DNA from: Larix kaempferi
Lineage: Eukaryota; Streptophyta; Pinopsida; Pinales; Pinaceae
Reading direction: 5' to 3'
Length of the DNA: 64,000 bases
Assembly (NCBI GenBank): GCA_027924585.1
Contig: BSBM01000096.1
Span: 5,641,501-5,705,500 of the forward strand
Position 1 is the stretch's first letter. Each line of letters begins with the position of its first letter. Below, one piece after another: positions 12,440-23,286 of the stretch. Both the position numbers and the translations under genes were made by a program. The notes under the pieces were generated by a model. That model saw only the letters and a list, made by a program, of their open reading frames with translations, was not told the origin of the DNA and searched no databases.

Positions 12440-14950
12440 GACCTATAACACAATTCTTCCAGAGGGTAAGTCATATCGGAATAGTGTCTGATAAATTTTC
12501 TATAATATCCGGTATGACCTACAGAATTCATACTTGTTTCAGATTTACTGGAGGCTTTAGGTCAAGAATGATTTTGATCTTTGCGTAGTCAACCTTAATA
12601 CCTTCTTTGCACATGACATGGCCAAGTAATATGCCGATAGGTGTTGCGAAGATGCACTTTTTAATGTTCAGGGGTAGTTGTATCTGTCGGCATCTTTCCA
12701 ACATTAGTCTGAGCCATTTGCAGTGATCTTTCAACATTGTATAAATTGTCCAATCATCAAAGTATACAGCCATGGTTTTGTAAATATATTCTTGGAATGT
12801 TTTGACGACAATTCTTGAGAAGACCATAGGTGCGTTCTTCAAACTGAAAGGCATAACTTTATATGCGAATGACCCAAATTTGCACATAAATGTTGTCCTT
12901 TTCTGGTCTTCTTTTGCTATAGGTACTTGGTTGTACCCCGAGAATCCATCCATAAAAGAATAGCACTTGTGCCCTGCAACTTCATTGATGATTTCATCTG
13001 CGAAGGGTGTAGGGAAGGGATCTATTAAAGTTACCTTGTTAAGCTCTCTAAGGTCGACACAGATTCTCAGTCGAGTCGGATCTTGTTTCTTTGGCTGAAC
13101 GACCATTGGTCTTGCCCATTCCGACTAGTCAATAGGATATATTATTCCTGCAGCAAACATGTTATCGATCTCCTTTTTGACAATATCCTTATATTTGTGA
13201 GCAAGTTTGTAGGGTCTTTTCTTCATGGGTCTGGCGTCAGGTTTACTGTCAATTTTCATCTTACCCATTTCCTTTACAAGCCCTTTCAAATATTTATAGT
13301 CTCGAGCAAAAACATCTTGGAATTCTTTGAGAATACTAGATATTTCTACTGTCTATTCCTCATTCCAGTAATCGTCAATTTTTGCCATTTTTGGTCGATC
13401 ATCCTTTGAAATATCGACTTCCTTTATTTTAATTTTTGCGTCCATCCATTCTGGTGCACGGCTGTTACTTATCTGTCTTTCAACTTCTTTGATTTGTGTG
13501 AAAGTTGGTGGGAAGTCTTTTTCTAATAATCTTTCAGGTTCATCTTTTTCTACGATCTCTGTACTTAAGATTGTTCTTACGGGCTTCGACACACTGAGAT
13601 GATCCTTTCTCCATTGAAAACTTTTCCCTATTGACATCTCTGTTTCTAGGCTCAATCTTGTCGAGTGCTGTTTTTTTGTCATCTTTTTATTGTAGCAATT
13701 GTTAAGTGTGTGCACATTCTCTTGTTTGTTTCCGAGTGTTAGAGTTTTTGTTGGCTGCAAAAATTCTTTGATGCTTTTGCTTGCTTTGACCAATCTCTTA
13801 TCCTGCGGAAAAAACTGGAAATCCTTAATAAAATTTTCTTTAAGATCTTTCCAAAGGAAAGTTTCTCCTCTTGCTTCCTCCATCTTGTACCACTTGTTAG
13901 GTATATCGTCGAGTGTTCTGGGAAATAAGTGAGGCCATTTTCTTTCATCTTTATAGCCTAATTTTCTCCATTCTTTTTCGTAGCAGTCAATGTGAGATTC
14001 GGGTTTTGGTCCTTGTGTGAACAAAGGAATGTTGGCCTTATTTGTCAAGTTTCTTCCTCCAAACCTTTCTATGAATGATATTGATGCAATATTCCAACTT
14101 TGAAGTTTCGACTCATGAGTGTCCCACCATCTCGAAGCTTGACCAGTAAATGTCTCTACCAAACTTTGTAGACGGCCTTGCTCTCCGACATGTTTTCATA
14201 CCTATTCGACATGTACATCAGGTGGATCAAGTTCTTTATATCTTAATGTCGAGTTACCATATTGTACATTTTTAACTGGAGCGAGTGTTGGATATGCTCG
14301 TATTTTTTGTTCGAAAAAATTCGGTGTGTAAGATACAGAGAGACACTTCTTTATTTGTTTCCTTGAGATGGCTTCCACATTCCAGCATTCTTTTGCATGC
14401 AGATCATAGTTTTCTATTTGCCAGTCATATAGTTCTGCATCGGAATTGTATCCGAGTGAGATAGGATCTCCGAGATGAAGTTCTCCTTGGTTATTTGGCT
14501 CAATGCGGTCTTCATTATTATCTATTCGGTAAAGCTGTCGGATATCATTATCAACTTTTGTAGGTTTTGACCAAGGTTCTCCTTGTGATGGGAAGACTGG
14601 CACAATAACCTTCTGGCCATTACCTTTCAACTTGATGCGGATTTTGTCCAAAGAAATTGAAGCCTTCATCTTTCGTCCCCATGGTCGACCGACCAAAGCA
14701 GGGAAGGAGCTCGCATCATCTTTTGGTATGATGATTTCAAAATATATTGATGTCATGATACCTTTAATGGAAGTTTCGACTCCTTTCCATACTCCAATTG
14801 GCTCAATTAATCCTCGATCTACGAGCTTTAATTAGATGCATGATTCCTGTAGTTGAGGTCGATCGAGTTGGTCCCAAGTATCACGAGTCATGATATTCAC
14901 TTGGGATCCAAAATCAAGTACAACTTGTTGTACATGATATCCATTTATGT
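12440..14950 (-). pseudogene. Ty3/gypsy pol, family D: protease, gag-like domain, RT
   Basis: Minus-strand polyprotein fragment. Protease: LDFGSQVNIMTRDTW near 14900 and ALVGRPW near 14680. Then, in the same frame (14162 and 14756 differ by a multiple of three), comes a gag/capsid-like domain at about 13750-14160 (WWDTHESKL, WPHLFPRTLDDIPNKWY, ENFIKDFQF). A linker leads to RT (13106-12528) with FMDGFSGYNQV and catalytic YFDD near 12755-12765. Stops at about 14206, 14200, 13353 and 13123 fit C-to-T or G-to-A changes. A frameshift near 12525 shifts the thumb (VGHTGYYRKFIRHY) into another frame. RNase H and integrase are absent because the element is cut off at about 12440. Confidence 0.8.
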
Positions 14951-15339
14951 CGAGATCAACTAATGGGTCGGCATCATTTTTCTCTTTTTGTTTTAGTCGG
15001 CAAATTTTTTTAGTTTGTCTTTGCTTGATGTGCTTTAATTTCTACAACAAATCAATCATTTTTCCTACAACTTCTTCATGTGAAATTAATTTGATCAATT
15101 CATTAAGAGTTTCTTCATGTGTTCCTAAATCATGAAATATGTCAGACGCATCTTTGTACAAAGATTTTTTTTTTATAGGATTTGGATAATCCTCTTTATT
15201 GACAATTCTAGTTATCTGAGGTTATCTTGATCAATATGAGTGCCTTGCCTTGTTACAATTTGCAAGTTTTTTGTTTGAAGCACATTATTTTTTTGAACGT
15301 AAGATAAAACATGAACATTTTTATTATTATTTATTTTCT

Positions 15340-17985
15340 CAATCATGGTAGGGCAATCCTCTAAATAGTGATCGCCTACCCCACACTTTGTACAAAATTT
15401 GAGATCAGTTCTTTCCTTATAAGGGTAGTCTACGTGTCGATGATTCTCGCTGAAGCATGTAAAGCATGATCCAGGTCGACCATATCGAAAGCCTCAACCT
15501 CCACTGCCACGACTGCGACACTGATAACCACCACGTCTATTGTAGCCATTATATCTCCAATCGTTCCGACGATCATTATACCTTGGGTATCTGTCATTCC
15601 TGTTTTGATTGTACTAGTTATTTCTTCCATCATTTCTCCCGAATCTGTCGTTTGATGGATTTTTGTCTTCATTCTGCTCGACAGAATTTGTTTGGTACAT
15701 TGCATGATAATTTTGCCGATTTTTTAGGTTCATATGACATTCTTTGATTGAATGTGTATTTACTTCACAAATTTGACACCATCTTGCCTTCTTATTTTTC
15801 AGATTGTATGGACAATCATTTGTTGTATGTAAATCATATTCTTTGCATAAATCGTAGAAACATCTGGATTGGATGAGTTTTACATCTTGTAGCCGATCAT
15901 CATTTTGACAAGAATCTTTGGTATGTCCTGAGGTTCGACAAGTTGTACACCATAGCTTAGGTCCTTTTAAGGTCATATTTCTGATAGCTTGCTCCATTCT
16001 TTCAAGTCGTTCGTGGACATGTCTGTCCATGGATATTAGAGGGTATTCATCATCCATTTCAATTTCTAGTGCTACTCTTAGCGCATCTGCATATGTATTA
16101 ACATTTTGTCGACATTTATTCTGATTTTATTGATCAGACCAACAATAAACCATTTGATTAATAGTTTTTCTTCGATTTCATAGTCTAATTTGCTCAGAAG
16201 GTCTTTAAACCTCTTGTCGTACTCCTTGACAGTTTCTGTCGGCTTTTGGACTGTTGTCTTATGTCGTTCTACCGCCAGGTATGTTGCATCTTCAATCATA
16301 AAGAAGGACAAAAAGATTTGTTTAATTTGTGCTTTTGTTGCAGCTGGTGATTTTCCTATGTACCCCATGTACCATGTCAGTGCTCTTTTTCTTAATGAAC
16401 CAACAAATTGAGCAATTTGTCTGTCTTCATTGGTAATTTGATTAGCTGTCCAGATTGCTTCACACACAAACCAATGTCTTATTGGGTCTTCATCTCCTTT
16501 GTAGAATGGAAGGTGTGTTGTGGTGTGTGCCATGTCTGCTATTGTATTATTCTGAGAATCTGATGGAGGTGTGGGTGGGTTATTTCCACAATCAATACTT
16601 GGTGCCTCGTTAGTATTAATTAGTTGTCTTTCTGGACTTGGTTCTCTATCTTTAGAATCAATGATTGTATCTCCTTCGATGTCTCTAGATCTTCCTTTGT
16701 CAATTACTTCTGTCGAAATCCAGTTAAAGTTTTGCTCAAACGGGATTTCGCTAAATATCGGACTTTCTGACGTGCTTTTCGAATCACTCAAATTTGGTAT
16801 TGGTAGGGGGGGCGCTTCTTCATGCTCTGTGTACACTAGATGAAAACTTCTATTTGAAAATTCAGGTTGAAAAGATATCCAATTCCCTTCTTCTGGTCAA
16901 TGAATCAATAGTCTATTGATATCATCGCCTTCTATGCTTCAACGACTCCAAACTCTCGACTGACCAGCATGGAGACCAAGGTTTTTTTCGACAATTTCTT
17001 CCACCTGAATGCTTTTTGTTAAATGGAATGGAGACGAAGGTGATACCGTTTCTGGTATTTGGACTTGGAGAGCTCTACCACGCTCTATCCACAAGTCTTC
17101 ATCCATTGGCGACAGTTCTTCTTCGACATCCCAATAATCACGGGATTGACTTGATTCTGGAATATTCCCTTCTGCATCTGTCATAATATTTGATCCTCGC
17201 GTCCTCCGGAGCGCAATTGCTTGCTCCTGCAGCTCTTCACGTCGCTTCCTCCTTTTTTCTCCTTTGATTTTTTGAATATCTGGGGTACTTTTGTGACTTA
17301 AAATTCTGTCTTTGTCGGATTTTTTTCCACTGCTAGTCATGTCGTTTGTCATACGTCGAGTTTCATCAAACTATGTACATCAGAGCATGCTTCATCACCC
17401 TCCCAATGTCAGCTCGATGGTTTCTAGACTATTGGGGAAGTGTAGACCATCACTTGTTCAAGAAAAATTCCCATTCACGCCCCTTTACAAATTTTTCCCA
17501 CTTATGTTCTTTCTCCTTCCAGTTAGAGTTTGGAAGGGGCGGGGTTAGCAACGGTCTTGTTTCGACAATATGTGCGACACCTTTGTCGATAAAAAATTTA
17601 AACAATAATGTCGACAGAGAACATAGAAATTGATAAGCTAATTCGGTGAAGAACTTTCTTCTTATTTCATCTACTGATACTCGGTTTTCGATCACCTGAT
17701 CTCCACAGAAATCTTCTGCAATCTTTTCGCAACATTCTGATAGATTTGTACGACCTACATTGATTAGCTTCGATACTAATTTACGCTCTGCTTCATTGAC
17801 TGGTATGTTCATCCAGAAGTTTATTCAAGGTAGTCGGCACAGATTCTACAAATTGCTCATGGGTCTCGGAGAAGAATCGATCTCTTGCTTGGTTAATCGT
17901 TAGCTTGTTACATCGCGCATAATTCTGTAGGTAATTCGCGATTTTCTTCTCCCACTAGTCTCTAATCTCCTGTTCTGAAATCATG
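15340..17985 (-). pseudogene. Ty3/gypsy gag with five zinc knuckles, family D
   Basis: Gag of the same element, upstream of its protease. A candidate start is at about 17985, with stops and frameshifts near 17960 and 17812. 17450-17812 is a domain I do not recognise, and 16939-17352 is a charged linker. The capsid-like domain lies in 16078-16836 (LPFYKGDEDPIRHWFVCEAIW, then KRALTWY). A frameshift near 16110 leads into 15340-16057, a row of five CCHC-type zinc knuckles. Two of them have lost one Cys to Tyr (near 15860 and 15440), each a single G-to-A change. Lysine-rich sequence continues toward the protease. Role: RNA packaging and particle assembly by family. Confidence 0.8.
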
Positions 17986-18014
17986 GGTCATGCTGCCAGT
18001 AATTTTTCATGTAT

Positions 18015-18032
18015 CAACCAGCAACGGAACCA
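18015..18032 (-). other. Primer-binding site, family D
   Basis: Minus strand reads TGGTTCCGTTGCTGGTTG two bases from the LTR end. It resembles the tRNA-Asp-type PBS of plant gypsy elements (TGGCGCCGTTGCCGG) with several mismatches. The tRNA assignment is tentative. Confidence 0.5.
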
Positions 18033-18034
18033 GA

Positions 18035-18363
18035 TGTTGTAATCCCACGGTTCACATAGTTATCATAGATACATTACACAATATAAGCAAGCATACCCAA
18101 TGACACAGATACAAGAGACAAGACAGATAGAGAGAATAGTCTTTGTATTAACCAACAATAGCAGAAAAATATGATAGAATCAATCTCTACTACTCGATTG
18201 GCTCACCATCCTAGATATATATATGTGCAGATACAATTACATAACCGTCTGTCGGTTTATCCAACCGACCCGACCCATACTAGTCGATGCGACTAGTCGA
18301 CATATGCTGCAGAATGGTCAGCCAGAGGGCCTAGTTGACAGGTCGACCTAGGCCCCTCCAACA
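18035..18363 (-). repeat. 5' LTR of family D
   Basis: 329-bp LTR with perfect TGTTG...CAACA termini. A TATATATA stretch near 18216-18227 is a possible TATA box. The partner 3' LTR is missing because the element is truncated on the left, so no target duplication can be tested. Confidence 0.72.
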
Positions 18364-19370
18364 GCTGTTAATGATAGTGTCTGCAATGATGATTTCTACA
18401 ACTGAGTGATACAAACCATTTAAGTGTGCCATTGTCATACAAAATGAACCCAGAATGCCAAAGGAATCATGATGTAGGAAATATGTACCACTTATGCATA
18501 TAAATAATGTCCCAATATATCACCATAATGCTGAAATATATCACAATATCCATGGTGCACAACAATAATAAATGAATGGAATCCTTCTAAGCTCTAGGGG
18601 AATACGCCAATAACTCTACACTAACCACTCTCCTCTAGGCATTGCACACCCACTGTTGAGGCAGTGGTTAGAAGTGTCATAAGGGCAATGCTAGTGAAAG
18701 CGTGTGCATCAATAATAAGGCCCTACATCTATAGGCTAACCCATATGTGTCATCAAGAAATGTATGCCATGTATCATTGGATCATGATGGAAATAGCCTC
18801 ATGCAAGATGAGGGGTGACAATGCCACTTGTAGTTTTGAGACCCATTGGCAAGATGAGCAATTTGTGGACATTAATGTACTTCCAATTTTTACTTCAGGG
18901 GAATGCATGGTACTCCCCATCTGCTATCTCCTTTTATTTTTGTGTTTTCAACAAAAGAGTTTCTTTTGAGTTTTTTGTTGTTATTGGTCATTGTTTTGCA
19001 TCTTTGTGTAGAACATAAAGAATAGTGCTAAAACGAAATTTTATTTAATAGGTTTATTCATTTCAATGATAATATCGGTCTCCTTGATATCAATCAAATG
19101 TAGTGGGATTGATGTAAGTATAATCAGAGATTCAGAACTAACAACATCATGGTTGGACATCATAAGTGAAGGCACAACAAAAGAGAATATTTTGAGAATA
19201 ATACTATGCACATGGGTATTCAGTAGTATGCACATGGGTATTCGTCATCTAGAGTAGGATGTTGTTGAACTTCCTTCTCAGTTTATGAATTGGCATTTCC
19301 ATAGAGACACACTTATGGGCATTACAAATACGGTGAGACTCCCTTTGAAGAAATATATTTGAAGCTTGTA

Positions 19371-19472
19371 CACAGAACCTACATCAGATATTCGAAATTC
19401 AAAGTATGTCTTTGGAAGTTTCACAGAACCTACATCAGATATTCGAAATTCAAAGTATGTCTTTGGTAGTTT
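19371..19472. repeat. 51-bp tandem duplication
   Basis: Two adjacent, nearly identical 51-bp units starting with cacagaacctacatc; one substitution near the end distinguishes them. Confidence 0.9.
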
Positions 19473-20199
19473 AGAGAGTATTTTAGATGTTGGTTAGAGG
19501 TTCTCCCAGAGGACACATATTGTTCCACTTTTGCAGGAAGAATTTCACTTAGAAATCAAAGCAAGTCCAACCCTAGAGCAATTTGAATCATTAAGCATGC
19601 ATGTGTTTAGTTGAGAGGCATCCTTTGGTGGTCTTCATTCCGTGCATCAATGGGTTTTTTTATCTTGTTTTGTCATATGCTAACTTTTGGCATTCTTATT
19701 TATCAGCTTTGGTTAATTGTGGTTGTTATCATTCTTTTTATATGATGGTCGTGTAAATATAGAAACAAAATGACATGGTCATGGCCAATTCGAGTCTAGC
19801 ATGCAAGCCATTTTTCTCTGTGTTTCAGGATTGGCATAAAGATGGTGACTTGAGATAGAAAATTAGGATATCCAATATTTAAAATGATAAGCAATGCAAA
19901 AGACTGTACTTTAGTTTTCTTCCTAGGTGAGTTAACAATATAGTTTCAGTATAATCACTTAAAGCACCCTTTGTATTTTTATAGAAAGCAAAGGTTATTT
20001 ATGTAAAAGAGGACGTTCTTTTTTGGGTGAGTTGTTGTGGACTATGCTAATGATTTTATAGTTATGCTTGTAATACGAGTCTTCTTGAGGGTAGTGATTA
20101 TGGTTGAGTTGTTGTGGAGTCATCTGTAAACTGAACTAGATGCTTGCATATTGCAAAGAACTTGAATCATATTTGAAATTATAAAATATTTCTATTAAG

Positions 20200-20253
20200 G
20201 AATGCATGGATGCATCACTGGAGTTGGAATGCATGGATGCATCACTAGAGTTG
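20200..20253. repeat. 27-bp tandem duplication
   Basis: Two units of gaatgcatggatgcatcact type followed by a partial third; each holds an inverted atgcatggatgcat core. Confidence 0.85.
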
Positions 20254-21602
20254 GAATGCAGGGTGACAAAAAATTCAGAAAATGTTTCAAGGTGTTGAAC
20301 ACATCATAGACATTTGTTTATATGTGTTTATATTTTGGCATGGCCTTATACTTGAAGTTTTTTTTCTTTTCTTTGTCAGGGTTAGCCTTTAAATTTGGGA
20401 TATAAGGAAATCTAATTTGAGCTTGTCTTCACCACTGTAGGTGAAAGGTATTGCAAGAAAAGCCCTTTTTCTTATTTTGCATGTCTTGTATGAGATCGTG
20501 AAAATGAAAACATTTGTCATAACATCCCACTAGACCATTTCAGGGTAAATCAGGTTAGGTCTAAGTAATTAGTAGGATGGTAATGTTGCTTCAAATAGCA
20601 TTGCAGATATGCTTGTTGGTAGATTTTTGTGACAATTAAGAAAATCTTGCTTGTTTAGGATTCAAACAATGTTTTATCACTTTGTAGACAATCTAGGTGT
20701 GCATATGACTTAAGGTTGTTAGACAATCAAGGCATGCTTATGACTTCTAAAGGCTGTTAAATTTTTTATCCTTGCTATACTTCTAAGGATTAGATTGAGT
20801 TTGATGCTATAGTTATGTATGTCACCATTGTGAATATGTTCTGGAATGTTATCAGAACTAGCTAGTTTTGCATTGTTTTAGGCTTAAATTGTTCTAGACC
20901 GGTTGTATGAATTGGTTTTTGACTGGTTCTATCTTGAACTGGTCAATTGGCTAGTTCAAGACAACAAAGAAAAATTCCTTTCAAATTCCAAAAACCCTAA
21001 TATTTTGTGTATAACCTTAAAATTCCAAACTCTAGGGTACCCATGTATCAGATTATGAGGATGATCTTGAGGATTCAACAAAATGCTATTGTTGATGATC
21101 TTTATGACTCATGATTGATGACTCTTGACATAGTATGGTTATGTGGTCATTGATTATAGTATGATGTTTTTTGGACTCTAGAGGTCATTTATAGCCTCAA
21201 TGTTTGATGTTTCTTCTCTCAAAACTTTAATATTATTTATCTCATAACTATCGATGTAATTTTGCTATTTGCACCCTTACATGCAATATAAATAACTTCG
21301 TAAGAAAAATTTGCACATTTGTTATCTAATGCTTTGGATTTACATTGATGTACATGAATACGTACTTCTTTTTAATTAAAATTTGATTATTTTATGTGTT
21401 TTATCTTTGATTGGTTCCTTTTCAAGTTCTTTGTCCTGTTTCAGTCCAGTTCCAGTATCAATTGAAAATTTGGGAAAAAAAGGGCTCTGGTCTTGTTCTA
21501 ACTACTTCGTTTCTGGGTGCATTACTAGTGTTTTAGAACTGTTCTTTAGGAGCATTCTAATTTTCAAAATTCCAACTAACATGTCCAACCGTTATTTATC
21601 AG

Positions 21603-21729
21603 GTTGGAACAAAAAAAGCAACAACTAAAGAAGTTGCATGGGCATGTTGATGCACTTGTGTTAAGGGAGTCATATTACAAGGAGAAGCTCGAAAGAAAAT
21701 GTTGCAATCTTCAAAAAGATGAGGAAGAA
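21603..21729 (+). CDS. Possible internal exon of a host gene
   Basis: An open 127-base block preceded by an acceptor-like ttatcag and followed by a strong donor GTGAGT. In the frame starting at 21604 it encodes 42 residues rich in Lys, Glu and Leu with coiled-coil character (begins LEQKKQQLKKLHGHVDAL, ends NLQKDEEE). Codon use and charge pattern look protein-like, unlike the surrounding AT-rich DNA. No other exon was identified and I do not recognise the protein; it may be a chance ORF or a gene relic. Confidence 0.3.
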
Positions 21730-21792
21730 GTGAGTAGAATATCATTATAATTGGTTCAATAAATTGAGTTTGTATTCTGTTTTGATTTCTCT

Positions 21793-21808
21793 CTATATCT
21801 CTCCCTTT
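21793..21808. repeat. Target-site duplication, left copy (SINE)
   Basis: Sequence ctatatctctcccttt, identical to 22018-22033. A 16-bp duplication is typical of LINE-mediated retroposition. Confidence 0.9.
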
Positions 21809-22017
21809 TTCTTTTTTTTTTCCATGTGGTTCACTAATCGGCTTAGCTGACTGCTACATCCACGAAATAATTTCCGGCGGACCCGCCCCGAAGGGGTTTC
21901 CACCCTGCGGCCGCTGCGTGCCTAACCCCAAGAGAGTCGATGAGAATGGATCCCGTGACCTCGCATGATGGGAGGCCTAAATTCTGAGAACACATCCAAT
22001 CGAGCTAACTCTTGGGG
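21809..22017 (-). mobile_element. tRNA-derived SINE, complete
   Basis: Minus-strand short interspersed element of about 209 bp. The head carries an A-box-like TAGCTCGATTGG and, about 45 bases on, a B-box-like GGATCCATTCT, the internal RNA polymerase III promoter of tRNA-derived SINEs. The body is GC-rich (rich in CCGC/GGCC), unlike its surroundings. The tail is an A-rich run (plus-strand ttcttttttttttt at 21809-21822). Perfect 16-bp target duplications flank it. It lies about 80 bp downstream of the candidate exon, so perhaps within an intron. SINE family not identified. Confidence 0.82.
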
Positions 22018-22033
22018 CTATATCTCTCCCTTT
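22018..22033. repeat. Target-site duplication, right copy (SINE)
   Basis: Perfect match to 21793-21808. Confidence 0.9.
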
Positions 22034-23237
22034 CTATCTTAGCAAAATAAGTAAAATGTTTGTTATTGTTTCCATGGATTTTGTTGTGTTGTAGATAAAT
22101 GGTATCCTTTATTCATTATGCATATTTGACTAGGATGATACTCAACAATGTCGGATAACACCAATTGCACATTGGTTGGTAGCTTGTAGTGTTAAATAAG
22201 TGCTATTGCTATCTATTGCTCAGGACATAAAACAAAAATTGGAAGTTGTATTCCACATGATAAGTTTAGTTCCTTAACGATATTTTGAGCCAAGTGATCT
22301 ATTTAAACATGACATTATAGTGTGCTAAATATTTCATTATTCTCTGTGTAGATCCTTGAATGGGTTAACTCTGTGCAATATGAATGAATAAAACAAAAAT
22401 AAATCCTAACAAGAAAGGTCTTATGGAAGCACTTTTATCCAGTGTGTACATTTGAGGTCCCTATGGTGCATTCCTCTTGCTCTGTGATGAAGAGCAAGAT
22501 ATATAAATTTTTCATTTTAACTGTACTTATGAAGTGAAATGCCTTCAAAGACTCTTGTGAAGCGATGTGTCTGAATGATGGAACATATCTAGATATTTAT
22601 ATCTATAGGATTTATAATGTCTAATTTTTTTCTTTATCTATTTAAACTTAAAGTATATAAAAATGGTTGGAAGAATCTGTTTATGTGCTCATCTACTAGT
22701 CTGGGATTTTAAGGATATTAAAAATCTCCTATGGGCATTCAGGATGAGCCTTTAGGCCCATGGGGTGATTCTTGTAGGTACATGAGATGTGATCCATATG
22801 GTCACATATGGTCCTAGGGTGCCCTGCACGGCATAAATCAATCCAATTTCAAACATTATATGCCTAAAGTACTCTATCTTGTCAAGTAATTGACATGGCT
22901 TGTACTGGTACCAGCATATATCATTATTCCCAAACTATCCACCCATAAGTACTCAGGAATGCCTCCTGAGTTCTCTCTTTCATGTTAGCTTAAATTATAC
23001 CATTATGTATTTATGTCAACCATTGATAGTATTAATAAAGTTCATATTTTGGACTTGGTTTGGTGCTCGAAAAAAGTGAGACAAATTTGCAAATCTAGCA
23101 AGTAACAAATATCTTCTAATTTTTACATTGCTAGTCTAGCCATCTTCAAATATTTGCTAATTTTTACAAGGTTCAGGTTCGATTTGGGTTTGAATTTTCC
23201 CATGAGGTTCAGCATAGGTTCGTCTATATACATTTTT

Positions 23238-23286
<49 letters not shown>

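Larger units (their letters stand above)
18364..21602. other. Anonymous AT-rich sequence
   Basis: No coding frame, RNA gene or recognisable transposon end was found. It contains two short tandem duplications (listed separately). It could be intronic or intergenic; the acceptor-like site at its right end favours intron, weakly. Confidence 0.4.

Noticed and set aside
18664-18969. 101-codon plus-strand ORF
   Set aside because: No recognisable domain, ordinary for AT-rich DNA, no splice or start context of note.
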